The notes below the pieces were generated by a model. It saw only the letters and a list, made by a program, of their open reading frames with translations, ran no database searches and was not told the origin of the DNA. A DNA stretch of 32,486 bases from an uncultured Oscillospiraceae bacterium (GTDB taxonomy: Bacteria > Bacillota > Clostridia > Oscillospirales > Oscillospiraceae): assembly GCA_947629915.1 (NCBI GenBank), contig CANRFN010000053.1, positions 1 through 32,486 of the forward strand, given 5' to 3'. Both the position numbers and the translations under genes were made by a program. Positions within the stretch are counted from its first letter, which is position 1, and every line of letters starts with the position of its first letter. Below are positions 1 through 6,796 of the stretch, piece by piece.

Positions 1-64
1 GATTATCAGAAATTATACCCAGCCTCTAGCAGGCTGGTTTATTTTTACAATAATTCTGATAATC
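1..64. repeat. Nested inverted repeat with terminator-like hairpin
   Basis: An 11-base inverted repeat (GATTATCAGAA at 1-11 and TTCTGATAATC at 54-64) encloses a second hairpin (CCAGCCT at 19-25, AGGCTGG at 31-37). The inner hairpin is followed on the plus strand by TTTATTTTT, so it fits an intrinsic terminator for a gene left of the window. It may also stop transcripts of the symporter gene coming from the right. Positions 65-122 hold nothing recognisable. Confidence 0.55.
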
Positions 65-122
65 TTTCACTAATTGTCATCAAGTACATAGAGGGCAAGC
101 TTGGCATCTAGCTTATCCAGTG

Positions 123-1520
123 CTACAGGGACGTATCCATCTCATTTTGTGATTTCGCTTCTCTTCGCATCAGCCAGCTCTTCAGAAGCCACAGCGCCTC
201 CGGAGAGAGCAGCAGCAGAGCCGCCAGGTTGGGGATGGCCAGCATCCCGTTTACGGCATCCACCGTCTCCCACACCTTTGTGAGATCTCCTGCGGCCCCC
301 AAGAGGATACAGGCGGGGAACAGCAGGTGATAGGCCCCCAGAGCCAGTTTGGAGTCTGTGAGGGACTCAATGGCCCGCCTGCCGTAGTAGCCGGAGCCCA
401 CCAGGGAGGTATAGGCAAAGAGCACCAGACAGAGGGAGACAATCCAGTTCCCGGCCCCGCCAAAGAGCGTGCAGAAGCCCGCTGCGGTGAGAGGCGCTCC
501 CAGAGCGTCTTGCGGAACAGTGCCGCTGTGGATCATCTCCAGCGCCGCCTCTGGGGTGTACACGCCGGTGGTGAGGATCACCAGCGCCGTGACGGTGCAC
601 ACCACCAGGGTGGCCACAAACACCTCGAAGATACCCCACATGCCCTCTTCCGCCGGCTCCTCCACATCGGCCGCGGCGTGGGCGATGGCGGACATGCCGA
701 GACCGGCCTCGTTGGTGAAGACGCTGCGGGCCACCCCATACCGAAGGGCCATCCACATCCCGTAGCCGCCGGCCGCGGCGCGGGGTGCAAAGGCGCAGGA
801 GAGAATCTCCTCCATGGCCGCAGGAATCTGCTGTGCGTGGGCAATTATCACCGCGCCGCCGCAGAGGATGTACACAATGGCCATGATGGGCGTGAGCCGC
901 TCGCTGAGCTTTCCCACCCGCTTGATGCCGCCTGCCAACGCGATCATCACCAGCACTGCGGTGACGACCCCAACCGGCAGGGGAGATGCCCCTATGGTCT
1001 CCTGCAGGGAGGAGGCGATGGAGTTTGCCTGGGCCAGATTGCCGCCGGCCAGGGTCTCCGCCACGCAGAGCACGGCAAAGAGCTTTCCCAGCCAGGGCAG
1101 CTGCAGCCCCTTGGACATGTACTGCATGGGCCCGCCCCGCCACTTTCCGTCTGGCCCCTTCTCCCGGTGGCGCACCGCCAGGATCTTCTCCCCGCAGCCC
1201 GTCATCATGGAGAGGAAGGCGGATACCCACATCCAGAACACCGCGCCGGGGCCGCCGTAGAAGATGGCCGCCGCCACCCCGGCGATAGACCCGGTCCCGA
1301 TGGTGGCGCCCAGGGCCGTGGTGAGGGCCTGAAACTGGGTCACCGCACCGCCGCCCGAGGCCTTTTCCCTGGGGCGAAACAGGGTACCCACCGTCTCCCG
1401 CCACCAGACAGGCAGGCCGAAGAGCTGAAAGAACCCGCTGCCCAGGGAGTACCAGAGCCCGGTGAAGAGAAAAGCTGCCGGCAGCACTCCGCCCCACAGC
1501 GCCTGTGCCAATATACGCAA
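123..1520 (-). CDS. Alanine/glycine:cation symporter (AGCS) family protein
   Basis: Integral membrane transporter that would take up alanine or glycine with sodium. The protein is almost entirely hydrophobic and carries family-typical segments: GATIGTGSIAGVAAA near residues 71-85, GGPMQYMSKGL near 130, and TNEAGLGMSAIAHA from about residue 269. Length of about 465 aa is normal for AGCS. I start it at TTG 1520: GAGGGGG at 1536-1530 lies 9 bases upstream and the N-terminus then begins, as in relatives, just before the LWGG motif. An ATG at 1565 overlaps the folT stop (ATGA) but has no Shine-Dalgarno and would add 15 unusual residues. It lies directly downstream of folT, probably co-transcribed. 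A 13-bp hairpin covers its translation start. The exact substrate is inferred from the family only. Confidence 0.9.
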   Translation of the reverse strand: MRILAQALWGGVLPAAFLFTGLWYSLGSGFFQLFGLPVWWRETVGTLFRPREKASGGGAVTQFQALTTALGATIGTGSIAGVAAAIFYGGPGAVFWMWVSAFLSMMTGCGEKILAVRHREKGPDGKWRGGPMQYMSKGLQLPWLGKLFAVLCVAETLAGGNLAQANSIASSLQETIGASPLPVGVVTAVLVMIALAGGIKRVGKLSERLTPIMAIVYILCGGAVIIAHAQQIPAAMEEILSCAFAPRAAAGGYGMWMALRYGVARSVFTNEAGLGMSAIAHAAADVEEPAEEGMWGIFEVFVATLVVCTVTALVILTTGVYTPEAALEMIHSGTVPQDALGAPLTAAGFCTLFGGAGNWIVSLCLVLFAYTSLVGSGYYGRRAIESLTDSKLALGAYHLLFPACILLGAAGDLTKVWETVDAVNGMLAIPNLAALLLLSPEALWLLKSWLMRREAKSQNEMDTSL

Positions 1521-1557
1521 GACCGCATACCCCCTCAATGGGAAGGTATGCGGTCTT
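1519..1557 (-). promoter_or_regulatory. 13-bp hairpin over the symporter ribosome-binding site
   Basis: AAGACCGCATACC (1519-1531) and GGTATGCGGTCTT (1545-1557) are perfect inverted repeats with a 13-base loop. In the minus-strand transcript the Shine-Dalgarno GAGGGGG (1536-1530) lies partly in loop and partly in stem, and the 3' arm runs into the TTG start codon. It could limit translation of the symporter gene or act as a weak attenuator after folT. There is no proper U tract on the minus strand, so a simple terminator is less likely. Confidence 0.5.
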
Positions 1558-1561
1558 TGTC

Positions 1562-2206
1562 TCATTTATTCAGGTTTGCCTCGTCCTTGCCCCAGCGGAA
1601 GAAGTACAGCTTTCCCGCCTCGCTGGCCACCAGGTCCATCCGGCGGAGCACCGGCAGCAGGGCCCCGAAGAGCACCGCCAGTGCGATCACCTGGGCTGGA
1701 AGCACGATGAGATTCTTCGCCGTGCTGCCGGCCACAATGGCCCAATACCCCTTGCTGGAGTAGAAGAGATAGGTGCCCAGGCCGCCGATGAAGATGTTCT
1801 GCAGGTTGGTGAGAAACTTCGCGATGATGATCCGCGGCAGTGTCACCTTGGCTCGGTAGAAGAAGAGGGCATAGGTCTCCACCCCCAGCACCGTGGTGAT
1901 GATGTAGAAGGGATTGTACGCCCCGGCGGGGTGGAAGAGGTAGGAGATGGTGTCCTCGGCGATACCGAAGAGCACCCCCAGTACAGGACCGCCCACCATG
2001 CCCTGGACGGCCCGGGCCAGGAAGCCCCACTTGATGCCGATGTTGTTCACGATGGGCACGGAGTCCAGATAGGCCAGGGCCACGCAGGCGGCGATCATCA
2101 GGGCCGCAAACACCAGGTTGCGGAGATCGTGGAAATCTGCCATGGCGTCCCGCCAATAGGCGGCGGAAAAGGGGTGGGGATAGAGCGTGGTACTGCGTTT
2201 GCGCAT
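1562..2206 (-). CDS. folT: Folate ECF transporter S component FolT
   Basis: Membrane substrate-binding subunit of an energy-coupling-factor transporter for folates; it would work with a shared EcfA-EcfA'-EcfT module encoded elsewhere. The 214-aa protein has about six hydrophobic segments and family-typical stretches such as IGIKWGFLARAVQGMVGG and the C-terminal KNLIVLPAQVIALAVLFG region. The start is ATG 2206 because AAAGGAGG sits just upstream; longer versions would run through the riboswitch. The gene is preceded by a THF riboswitch, which independently supports folate as the substrate. Its stop codon overlaps a possible ATG of the downstream symporter gene, suggesting one transcript. I saw no ECF ATPase genes in the window. 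Confidence 0.88.
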   Translation of the reverse strand: MRKRSTTLYPHPFSAAYWRDAMADFHDLRNLVFAALMIAACVALAYLDSVPIVNNIGIKWGFLARAVQGMVGGPVLGVLFGIAEDTISYLFHPAGAYNPFYIITTVLGVETYALFFYRAKVTLPRIIIAKFLTNLQNIFIGGLGTYLFYSSKGYWAIVAGSTAKNLIVLPAQVIALAVLFGALLPVLRRMDLVASEAGKLYFFRWGKDEANLNK

Positions 2207-2247
2207 AAAAAAACCTCCTTTGTGGTCGGCAGGGCCGCACAAAGGAG
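2207..2247 (-). terminator. Riboswitch expression platform: terminator hairpin that also contains the folT ribosome-binding site
   Basis: CTCCTTTGTG (2247-2238 on the minus strand) pairs with CACAAAGGAG (2224-2215), extended inward by CGGC/GCCG, and is followed by G and seven T residues before ATG 2206. The 3' arm contains the folT Shine-Dalgarno AAAGGAGG. The same hairpin could therefore terminate transcription and mask the ribosome-binding site. Switching would depend on the riboswitch just upstream. Confidence 0.8.
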
Positions 2248-2269
2248 AGCGCATATGCTCCAGCGTGCG

Positions 2270-2370
2270 GACAGCGGGATGCGGCGCACACACTGCGGGC
2301 GTATAGCCCTTCGTCCAGCGGACAACTCCCCGTTCCGCCGGCACTTTGACACATCTGCACCTACTCTGCC
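2270..2370 (-). ncRNA. Tetrahydrofolate (THF) riboswitch
   Basis: Leader RNA of folT that senses reduced folates. Reading the minus strand, a closing stem GGCAG/CUGUC brackets the conserved GAGUAG near the 5' end. A perfect helix CCGGCGGA/UCCGCUGG holds the loop ACGGGGAGUUG, close to the class loop AUGGGAUGUCG. It is followed by the conserved ACGAAG, and the 3' segment GCCGCAUCCCGCU carries the CAUCC that forms the class pseudoknot. The predicted transcription start is almost exactly at its 5' end. Placement before folT is a standard setting for this class. The match was made by eye against the known consensus, not with a covariance model. Confidence 0.88.
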
Positions 2371-2378
2371 ATGGCTGC

Positions 2379-2407
2379 AGTATATACCCCAACGGGGGAA
2401 AGGGCAA
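2379..2407 (-). promoter_or_regulatory. Sigma-A promoter of riboswitch-folT
   Basis: On the minus strand TTGCCC (2407-2402) and TATACT (2384-2379) are separated by 17 bases. The predicted start near 2372 is just before the riboswitch. Confidence 0.75.
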
Positions 2408-2498
2408 CTGTGAATTTCCACAAAAGGGGGAAGTCCGGGGATTTGGACAGGGAATGTCCCATCCTGCGAAATCCCAGAGCGCTGGAAATCATTGTGGC

Positions 2499-2527
2499 TT
2501 GCCGGATTTTCAGGTTCCTGGTACAAT
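2499..2527 (+). promoter_or_regulatory. Sigma-A promoter of the first SleB-type gene
   Basis: TTGCCG (2499-2504), 17-base spacer, TACAAT (2522-2527), about 37 bases before the start codon. Confidence 0.65.
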
Positions 2528-2563
2528 AGCGGCGGAGCGTATCCAGGAAAGGAGTTTTTCAAC

Positions 2564-3355
2564 ATGTTCCCCCAGCGCCTTGCCGCAGCTCTCTGCAGCC
2601 TGGTTTGCAGCGCCGCGTTGCTGGCTGCCGCGCCCCAGGAGGGCCAGGACCTGTGGACCCAATCCGGTGCCTACCGCTCGGAAGACACCGTCTACGCCTC
2701 GCTCAGCGCCGTAACAAACATCCTGTCCCCAGACGTCCAGTTCACCTGGCAGGACGGCACCGCCAGAGGAACGGCAGACGGACTGTACATCGAGGCCACC
2801 GCCGGCGCCCCGTATCTCGCTGTGAACAGCCGGGCGCTGTATTGCCCAGAGGGCGTGCAGATCCAGGAGGGCCACGTCATGGTACCGCTGGAGGCCTATG
2901 CGGCCCTTCTGGACGGCACTGTGGTCTGGCAGTCTGATGAGTCCTTTGCTCTTCTCCCAGGCAGCGGTATGCCAGGGCCCGCCCCATACACCGAGGAGGA
3001 CCTCTATTGGATGTCTCGGGTGATCTCGTCTGAGAGCAGGGGAGAGCCCCTGGAGGGAAAGCTGGCGGTGGGCACGGTGGTGCTGAACCGGGTGGCCAGC
3101 GATGCATTCCCGGACACCATCCCCGCCGTGATCTTCGACCGGCAGTACGCCGTGCAGTTCACCCCCGTGGCCAACGGCACCGTCTTTGACCGCCCCACCG
3201 AGGAGAGCGTCCTCGCCGCCAAAATGGTGCTGGAGGGCGCCAGGGCCGCAGGAGACAGCCTCTATTTCATCGCCCCGGAACTCACAGACAACCACTGGGT
3301 GATGGAGCACCAGGAGTACGTCACAACCATTGGGGCACACTGGTTTTATCGGTGA
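2564..3355 (+). CDS. Secreted cell wall hydrolase, copper-amine-oxidase-N-like plus SleB-type domain
   Basis: Probable exported peptidoglycan-lytic enzyme of 263 aa. ATG 2564 follows AGGAAAGGAG and gives a signal peptide of about 24 residues ending in ALLAAAP. Residues of roughly 45-125 resemble the copper amine oxidase N-terminal (substrate-anchor-like) domain, with a PYLAVNSRALYCPEGVQ stretch and a MVPLEAYAALL stretch. Residues of roughly 145-263 match the Hydrolase_2/SleB family: SRVISSESRGEPLEGKLAVG with the likely catalytic Glu in SSE, followed by VVLNRV, and ending in TTIGAHWFYR. It is paralogous to the next gene, which has the same architecture. The family is known for spore-cortex lysis, but these two-domain versions may act in vegetative wall turnover; which applies here cannot be read from sequence. 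Confidence 0.85.
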   Translation: MFPQRLAAALCSLVCSAALLAAAPQEGQDLWTQSGAYRSEDTVYASLSAVTNILSPDVQFTWQDGTARGTADGLYIEATAGAPYLAVNSRALYCPEGVQIQEGHVMVPLEAYAALLDGTVVWQSDESFALLPGSGMPGPAPYTEEDLYWMSRVISSESRGEPLEGKLAVGTVVLNRVASDAFPDTIPAVIFDRQYAVQFTPVANGTVFDRPTEESVLAAKMVLEGARAAGDSLYFIAPELTDNHWVMEHQEYVTTIGAHWFYR

Positions 3356-3378
3356 AACCTTTCATTTCTGTCGAAAAT

Positions 3379-3426
3379 GGTTACATCTGGTTACACGTTC
3401 TTCACCGGAACCGGTGACTTTCGGAG
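3379..3426 (+). repeat. GGTTACA repeats and palindrome between the SleB-type paralogs
   Basis: The 274-base gap between the two paralogs starts with two direct copies of GGTTACA (3379-3385, 3389-3395). These are followed by the palindrome CACCGGAACCGGTG (about 3413-3426). A third GGTTACA overlaps the -10 box of the next gene (3576-3582). They may be binding sites or a weak terminator; no gene is visible in the gap. Confidence 0.35.
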
Positions 3427-3555
3427 GGAAACACTGGCCATTTCCAACTTACTTGGGGCAGGCTTGAGTCCCGTTTATGGAATTACTTGTGCAAGTTGCC
3501 GCATGACTGTCAGAATACGACAGCTAATTTTATGCAAAAAGCTAGCAAGAAGTGG

Positions 3556-3584
3556 TTGCAATTCGCTATCAAATCGGTTACAAT
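3556..3584 (+). promoter_or_regulatory. Sigma-A promoter of the second SleB-type gene
   Basis: TTGCAA (3556-3561), 17-base spacer, TACAAT (3579-3584). The -10 box is embedded in GTTACAATACGGTAAC, whose GTTAC/GTAAC ends form a small inverted repeat. Confidence 0.7.
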
Positions 3585-3629
3585 ACGGTAACAAAGAGAA
3601 CCCAATTTGTAATCGAGGAGAGGTCATTC

Positions 3630-4601
3630 ATGAGTAAGCGCCTGATGAGCTTCTTATTAGCGCTTCTGACGGTAGCCGCTTGCAACACCCCCATCGCCCA
3701 CGCAGCAGCCGCTGGTACGGAGGACACCACCCCGCCGGCGGCAACCGAAACCGCCGAGGCCGAGGATCCCGCTGCGGAGACCGAGACCCCGGAAGATCCA
3801 GATGCCGCTGAGACCGCAGAGCCCGCAGAAGAGGCCGAACCCGCTGAAGCGGCAGCGCCCGTATACACCAGCACCCTGTACGTGGCCGGCAGCCCGGTGC
3901 TCGCCGGTGAGTTTGCCGCCGTCAAGGGCTCCAACTACATCACCCTCGCCGCCGCCATGCGGATCCTGGATCCGGAGGCGGTGGTGAATCAGGCCAACGG
4001 CGTGGCCACGGTGACCACCCGCGGCATCACCATCAAAGCCGCTCTGGGCAGCCTGTACATCGAGGCCAACGGCCGGTACCTGTATGTGCCCAACACCGTC
4101 CAGGCCGTGGGAGACCTGGTGGCCATCCCCGCCAAGACCCTGGCAGACATCTTCAACATGGACGCCCGCTATGACAGCGCCGTGGGCGTGGCCTTTCTGG
4201 AGGCCGTAGAGGGCAGAGAGCCGGTCCTCACCGCCGGAGACGCCTTCTACAACGCCTACGATCTGGATCTGCTGGCCCACATCATCTACAACGAGGCTGG
4301 CAACCAGACCCTTACCGGCAAGATCGCCATCGGCAACGTGGTGATGAACCGGGTCAAGAGCCCGCTGTTCCCCAACACCGTGGAGGACGTGATCTACCAG
4401 AAGAACCAGTTCGTGCCCCGCGGCAGCAAGGTCATGACCCGCACCGTAAACGAGCAGTCCTGGGTGGCGGCCAAGCTGGTGATGGAGGGCGCCGTGGTCA
4501 TGCCCAACGCATTCTTCTTCAACACCAAGGGCCTGAAGGGCTGGATCTCCCAGAACCGGACCTACGTTACCACCATCGGCAACATCGATTTCTACGCCTG
4601 A
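3630..4601 (+). CDS. Secreted cell wall hydrolase with acidic Ala/Glu/Pro linker, SleB-type
   Basis: Exported protein of 323 aa, paralog of the preceding gene. ATG 3630 follows CGAGGAGAGG. The N-terminus is a signal sequence; VAAC at residues 16-19 could be a lipobox, while the AHA near residue 25 would suit ordinary signal peptidase. Residues of about 27-77 form a low-complexity acidic linker of Ala, Glu, Pro and Thr, absent from the paralog, probably spanning the wall. Next comes a copper-amine-oxidase-N-like domain (YITLAAAMRILDPEAVVNQA onward). The C-terminal SleB/Hydrolase_2 domain has HIIYNEAGNQTLTGKIAIG with the likely catalytic Glu, VVMNRVKS, and the end TTIGNIDFYA. It has its own promoter and terminator, so it is monocistronic. 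Confidence 0.85.
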   Translation: MSKRLMSFLLALLTVAACNTPIAHAAAAGTEDTTPPAATETAEAEDPAAETETPEDPDAAETAEPAEEAEPAEAAAPVYTSTLYVAGSPVLAGEFAAVKGSNYITLAAAMRILDPEAVVNQANGVATVTTRGITIKAALGSLYIEANGRYLYVPNTVQAVGDLVAIPAKTLADIFNMDARYDSAVGVAFLEAVEGREPVLTAGDAFYNAYDLDLLAHIIYNEAGNQTLTGKIAIGNVVMNRVKSPLFPNTVEDVIYQKNQFVPRGSKVMTRTVNEQSWVAAKLVMEGAVVMPNAFFFNTKGLKGWISQNRTYVTTIGNIDFYA

Positions 4602-4611
4602 TCAACTCCCC

Positions 4612-4643
4612 AATGCCCCGTGCAGCCGCACGGGGCATTGTTC
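4612..4643 (+). terminator. Intrinsic terminator of the second SleB-type gene
   Basis: Twelve-base arms AATGCCCCGTGC (4612-4623) and GCACGGGGCATT (4628-4639) form a perfect stem with loop AGCC, followed by GTTCTGT. It sits 10 bases after the stop codon. Confidence 0.8.
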
Positions 4644-4660
4644 TGTCTCGGGCAAGGGAA

Positions 4661-4695
4661 GAGCGCTGTCCGGCATCGCCTGCCAGACAGCGCTC
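4661..4695 (-). terminator. Terminator at the end of the pyr operon
   Basis: GAGCGCTGTC (4661-4670) and GACAGCGCTC (4686-4695) form a 10-bp stem just beyond the last gene of the minus-strand pyr operon. The T-run is better on the plus strand (ATTTT), so it may work in both directions between the convergent genes. Confidence 0.65.
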
Positions 4696-4698
4696 ATT

Positions 4699-5853
4699 TT
4701 AGAGTTCCGGTCCGATGTACTTCTCCATGGTGTCCAGGGTACCGGTGCCGCCGGGGACCTCGCCGGTCTTCCGGAAGCCCAGGGCCCGGTAGAACATCTG
4801 GGCGTGCTCGTTCTCGGGGGCGCAGCGGAGCCGGAGATACCGCCGGCCCAGCTTCCGGTATACGGACACAGCCTGTCCCACCAGCTGCACCCCCAGGCCC
4901 CGGCTGCGGGTCTCGGGGGTCATGTAGAGGAAGGGGACCCGGCCCACAGACTGCTCCGCTTCCTCGTCCAGGTCCAGCTGCAGCACGCCGGCAAAGGTGT
5001 CTCCCAGCCAGGCGCTCAAAACGCTCTCCCGGGCTCTACTGGCATTCCGCTCCGCCACCTCCAGGAAGGCGGGGCCGTCAAAGCAGTCCATGGTGCCGTG
5101 GCTGGCCATATAGCCCTCTGCCCGGGCGTCCAGGTAGAGCTGCCGGTCCTCCGGGAATGAGAGGGGCGCAAACCGCAAGGCCGTCTTGGCCATGGCCTCC
5201 ACCTTGGAGATCTCCCGGAAGGCGGGCACTACCTGGTTGTCCCGGGGGCCCAGATGGCTGTCATCGTTGTAATAGCAGAGTTTGATCTGGCCGCCATCGT
5301 ACTCCAGCTTGGCCACGCAGGTGTTGTCTCCCAGCACCGTGGTGCCGATGGCGTCCACCGGCACGCCCCGCCAGGCGCTCACAGCCGCCCGGATGGCGCA
5401 GCCGTGGGAGACCATGGCGATGGTCTCCCCATCGTGGGCGGCGGCGATGCGGGCCACCGCCGCGGTTACCCGGGCCTGGAGCCCGGGGAAGGTCTCGCTG
5501 TCCTGGACGCTCCAGTTGGGGTCGCAGCGGAGGAAGGCCGCCAGGTTCTCCCTGTCCTCGTGGAGCCACTCGCCCCAGGGGCGGTCCTCCCGAATACCGG
5601 CGTGGATCTCCCGGAGACCCGGGTCCAGCCGCAGCCGCAGGCCCCGGCTCCGGGTGAGGGCGGTGGCGGTGGTCATGGCGCGGTAGAGGTCGCTGGAGTA
5701 CACCGCGTCCAGGTGGATGCCTTGAAAGCGCTGTTCCAGCAGGTCCATCTGCTGTCGGCCCTTTTCTGTGATCAGTCCGTTGTTCCAGCCATGGCACCGG
5801 CGATAGAGGTTGCCCTCCGCCTGGGCATGGCGCACGAGATATATGGTTGTCAT
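4699..5853 (-). CDS. Histidine phosphatase / GNAT acetyltransferase fusion protein
   Basis: A 384-aa two-domain protein. Residues 1 to about 195 form a histidine phosphatase (phosphoglycerate-mutase-like) domain: LVRHAQAEGN with the phospho-accepting His9, LREIHAGI with the acid residue Glu82, and MVSHGCAI with His150. Residues of about 215-384 form a GNAT acetyltransferase domain whose acetyl-CoA-binding region is TRSRGLGVQLVGQ, followed by NEHAQMFYRALGF. ATG 5853 is chosen because the RHA motif then starts at residue 7-9 as in the family; longer starts read through pyrD. It begins 17 bases after pyrD and is probably the last gene of the pyr operon. The substrates of both domains are unknown, and a role in nucleotide metabolism is only suggested by position. 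Confidence 0.85.
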   Translation of the reverse strand: MTTIYLVRHAQAEGNLYRRCHGWNNGLITEKGRQQMDLLEQRFQGIHLDAVYSSDLYRAMTTATALTRSRGLRLRLDPGLREIHAGIREDRPWGEWLHEDRENLAAFLRCDPNWSVQDSETFPGLQARVTAAVARIAAAHDGETIAMVSHGCAIRAAVSAWRGVPVDAIGTTVLGDNTCVAKLEYDGGQIKLCYYNDDSHLGPRDNQVVPAFREISKVEAMAKTALRFAPLSFPEDRQLYLDARAEGYMASHGTMDCFDGPAFLEVAERNASRARESVLSAWLGDTFAGVLQLDLDEEAEQSVGRVPFLYMTPETRSRGLGVQLVGQAVSVYRKLGRRYLRLRCAPENEHAQMFYRALGFRKTGEVPGGTGTLDTMEKYIGPEL

Positions 5854-5869
5854 GAAGAGAATTCCCGCC

Positions 5870-6796
5870 TTACCAAGCCCGGACCGCGCCGGTGAATTGG
5901 GAGACCGCCGTGAGGCCCTGGGCCGCGGCCAGATCCCGGAGCTGATCCCGCACATGGAGCGGGGCGTACACATCGGCAAAGATGGCGGTGCCCACGGCCA
6001 CGGCGCTGGCGCCGGCCAGCATCAGCTGGGCGGCATCCTCGCCGCAGGACACGCCGCCCATGCCCAGAATGGGCAGGTCTACGGCGTTCGCCACCTCCCA
6101 CACCATCCGCACCGCCACCGGCAGCACCGCGGGGCCGGAGAGGCCGCCGGTGTTCATGTGGAGCACCGGCCGATGGGTCTTCACGTCAATGCGCATGCCC
6201 CGAATGGTATTGATGAGAGACAGCGCATCGGCGCCGGCCCCCGCCACCGCCCGGGCGATCTCGGTGATGTCGGTCACATTGGGGGAGAGCTTCACCATCA
6301 CCGGGACATCGCCGGCGTGGCGCTTTGCGGTCTCCGTCACCTCGGCGGCCAACTCCGGCTTGGTGCCGTAGGCCATGCCGCCGGCCTTCACGTTGGGGCA
6401 ACTGATGTTCACCTCGATCATGTCCACCCCAGCCGCGGCCAGGGTCTCACACATGATACCGTACTCCTCCGGGGTGTTGCCGGAGATGTTGGCGATCACC
6501 TTCACATCGTACTGGCGGAGGAAGGGGAGCTCTTCCGCCACAAAGGCCTCCACGCCGGGGTTTTGAAGCCCCACGGAGTTCAGAATGCCCCGGGGGGTCT
6601 CGGCGATCCGGGGCGGGGGATTGCCCGCCCTCGGGTGGAGGGTGAGGCCCTTCACGCAGATGCCGCCCAGCGCAGAGAGGTCATAGAACTGGCTGTACTC
6701 CCGGCCGAAGCCGAAGGTGCCGGAGGCCACCACCACCGGGTTTTTCAGCGCCACCCCGGCCAGGGAGACGGAGAGATCTACCGTTTGCTCAGGCAT
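5870..6796 (-). CDS. pyrD: Dihydroorotate dehydrogenase, catalytic subunit (class 1B)
   Basis: Oxidises dihydroorotate to orotate in pyrimidine synthesis, using FMN in a TIM barrel, and passes electrons to PyrK. The 308-aa length is usual. The N-terminal region VVVASGTFGFGREYSQ and the motif EVNISCPNVKAGG, with catalytic Cys133, mark the class 1B enzyme (class 2 uses Ser). FMN-binding glycine stretches MNTGGLSGPAV and ILGMGGVSCGEDA follow. It overlaps the end of pyrK by 8 bases, so the two subunits are likely translationally coupled, consistent with a heterotetrameric PyrD-PyrK enzyme that uses NAD. Confidence 0.97.
   Translation of the reverse strand: MPEQTVDLSVSLAGVALKNPVVVASGTFGFGREYSQFYDLSALGGICVKGLTLHPRAGNPPPRIAETPRGILNSVGLQNPGVEAFVAEELPFLRQYDVKVIANISGNTPEEYGIMCETLAAAGVDMIEVNISCPNVKAGGMAYGTKPELAAEVTETAKRHAGDVPVMVKLSPNVTDITEIARAVAGAGADALSLINTIRGMRIDVKTHRPVLHMNTGGLSGPAVLPVAVRMVWEVANAVDLPILGMGGVSCGEDAAQLMLAGASAVAVGTAIFADVYAPLHVRDQLRDLAAAQGLTAVSQFTGAVRAW

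Noticed and set aside
327..1763. Long plus-strand open frame of 478 codons opposite the symporter and folT genes
   Set aside because: It is antisense to two well-recognised membrane proteins, has no ribosome site and a low-complexity Gly/His/Arg composition typical of GC-rich shadow frames.
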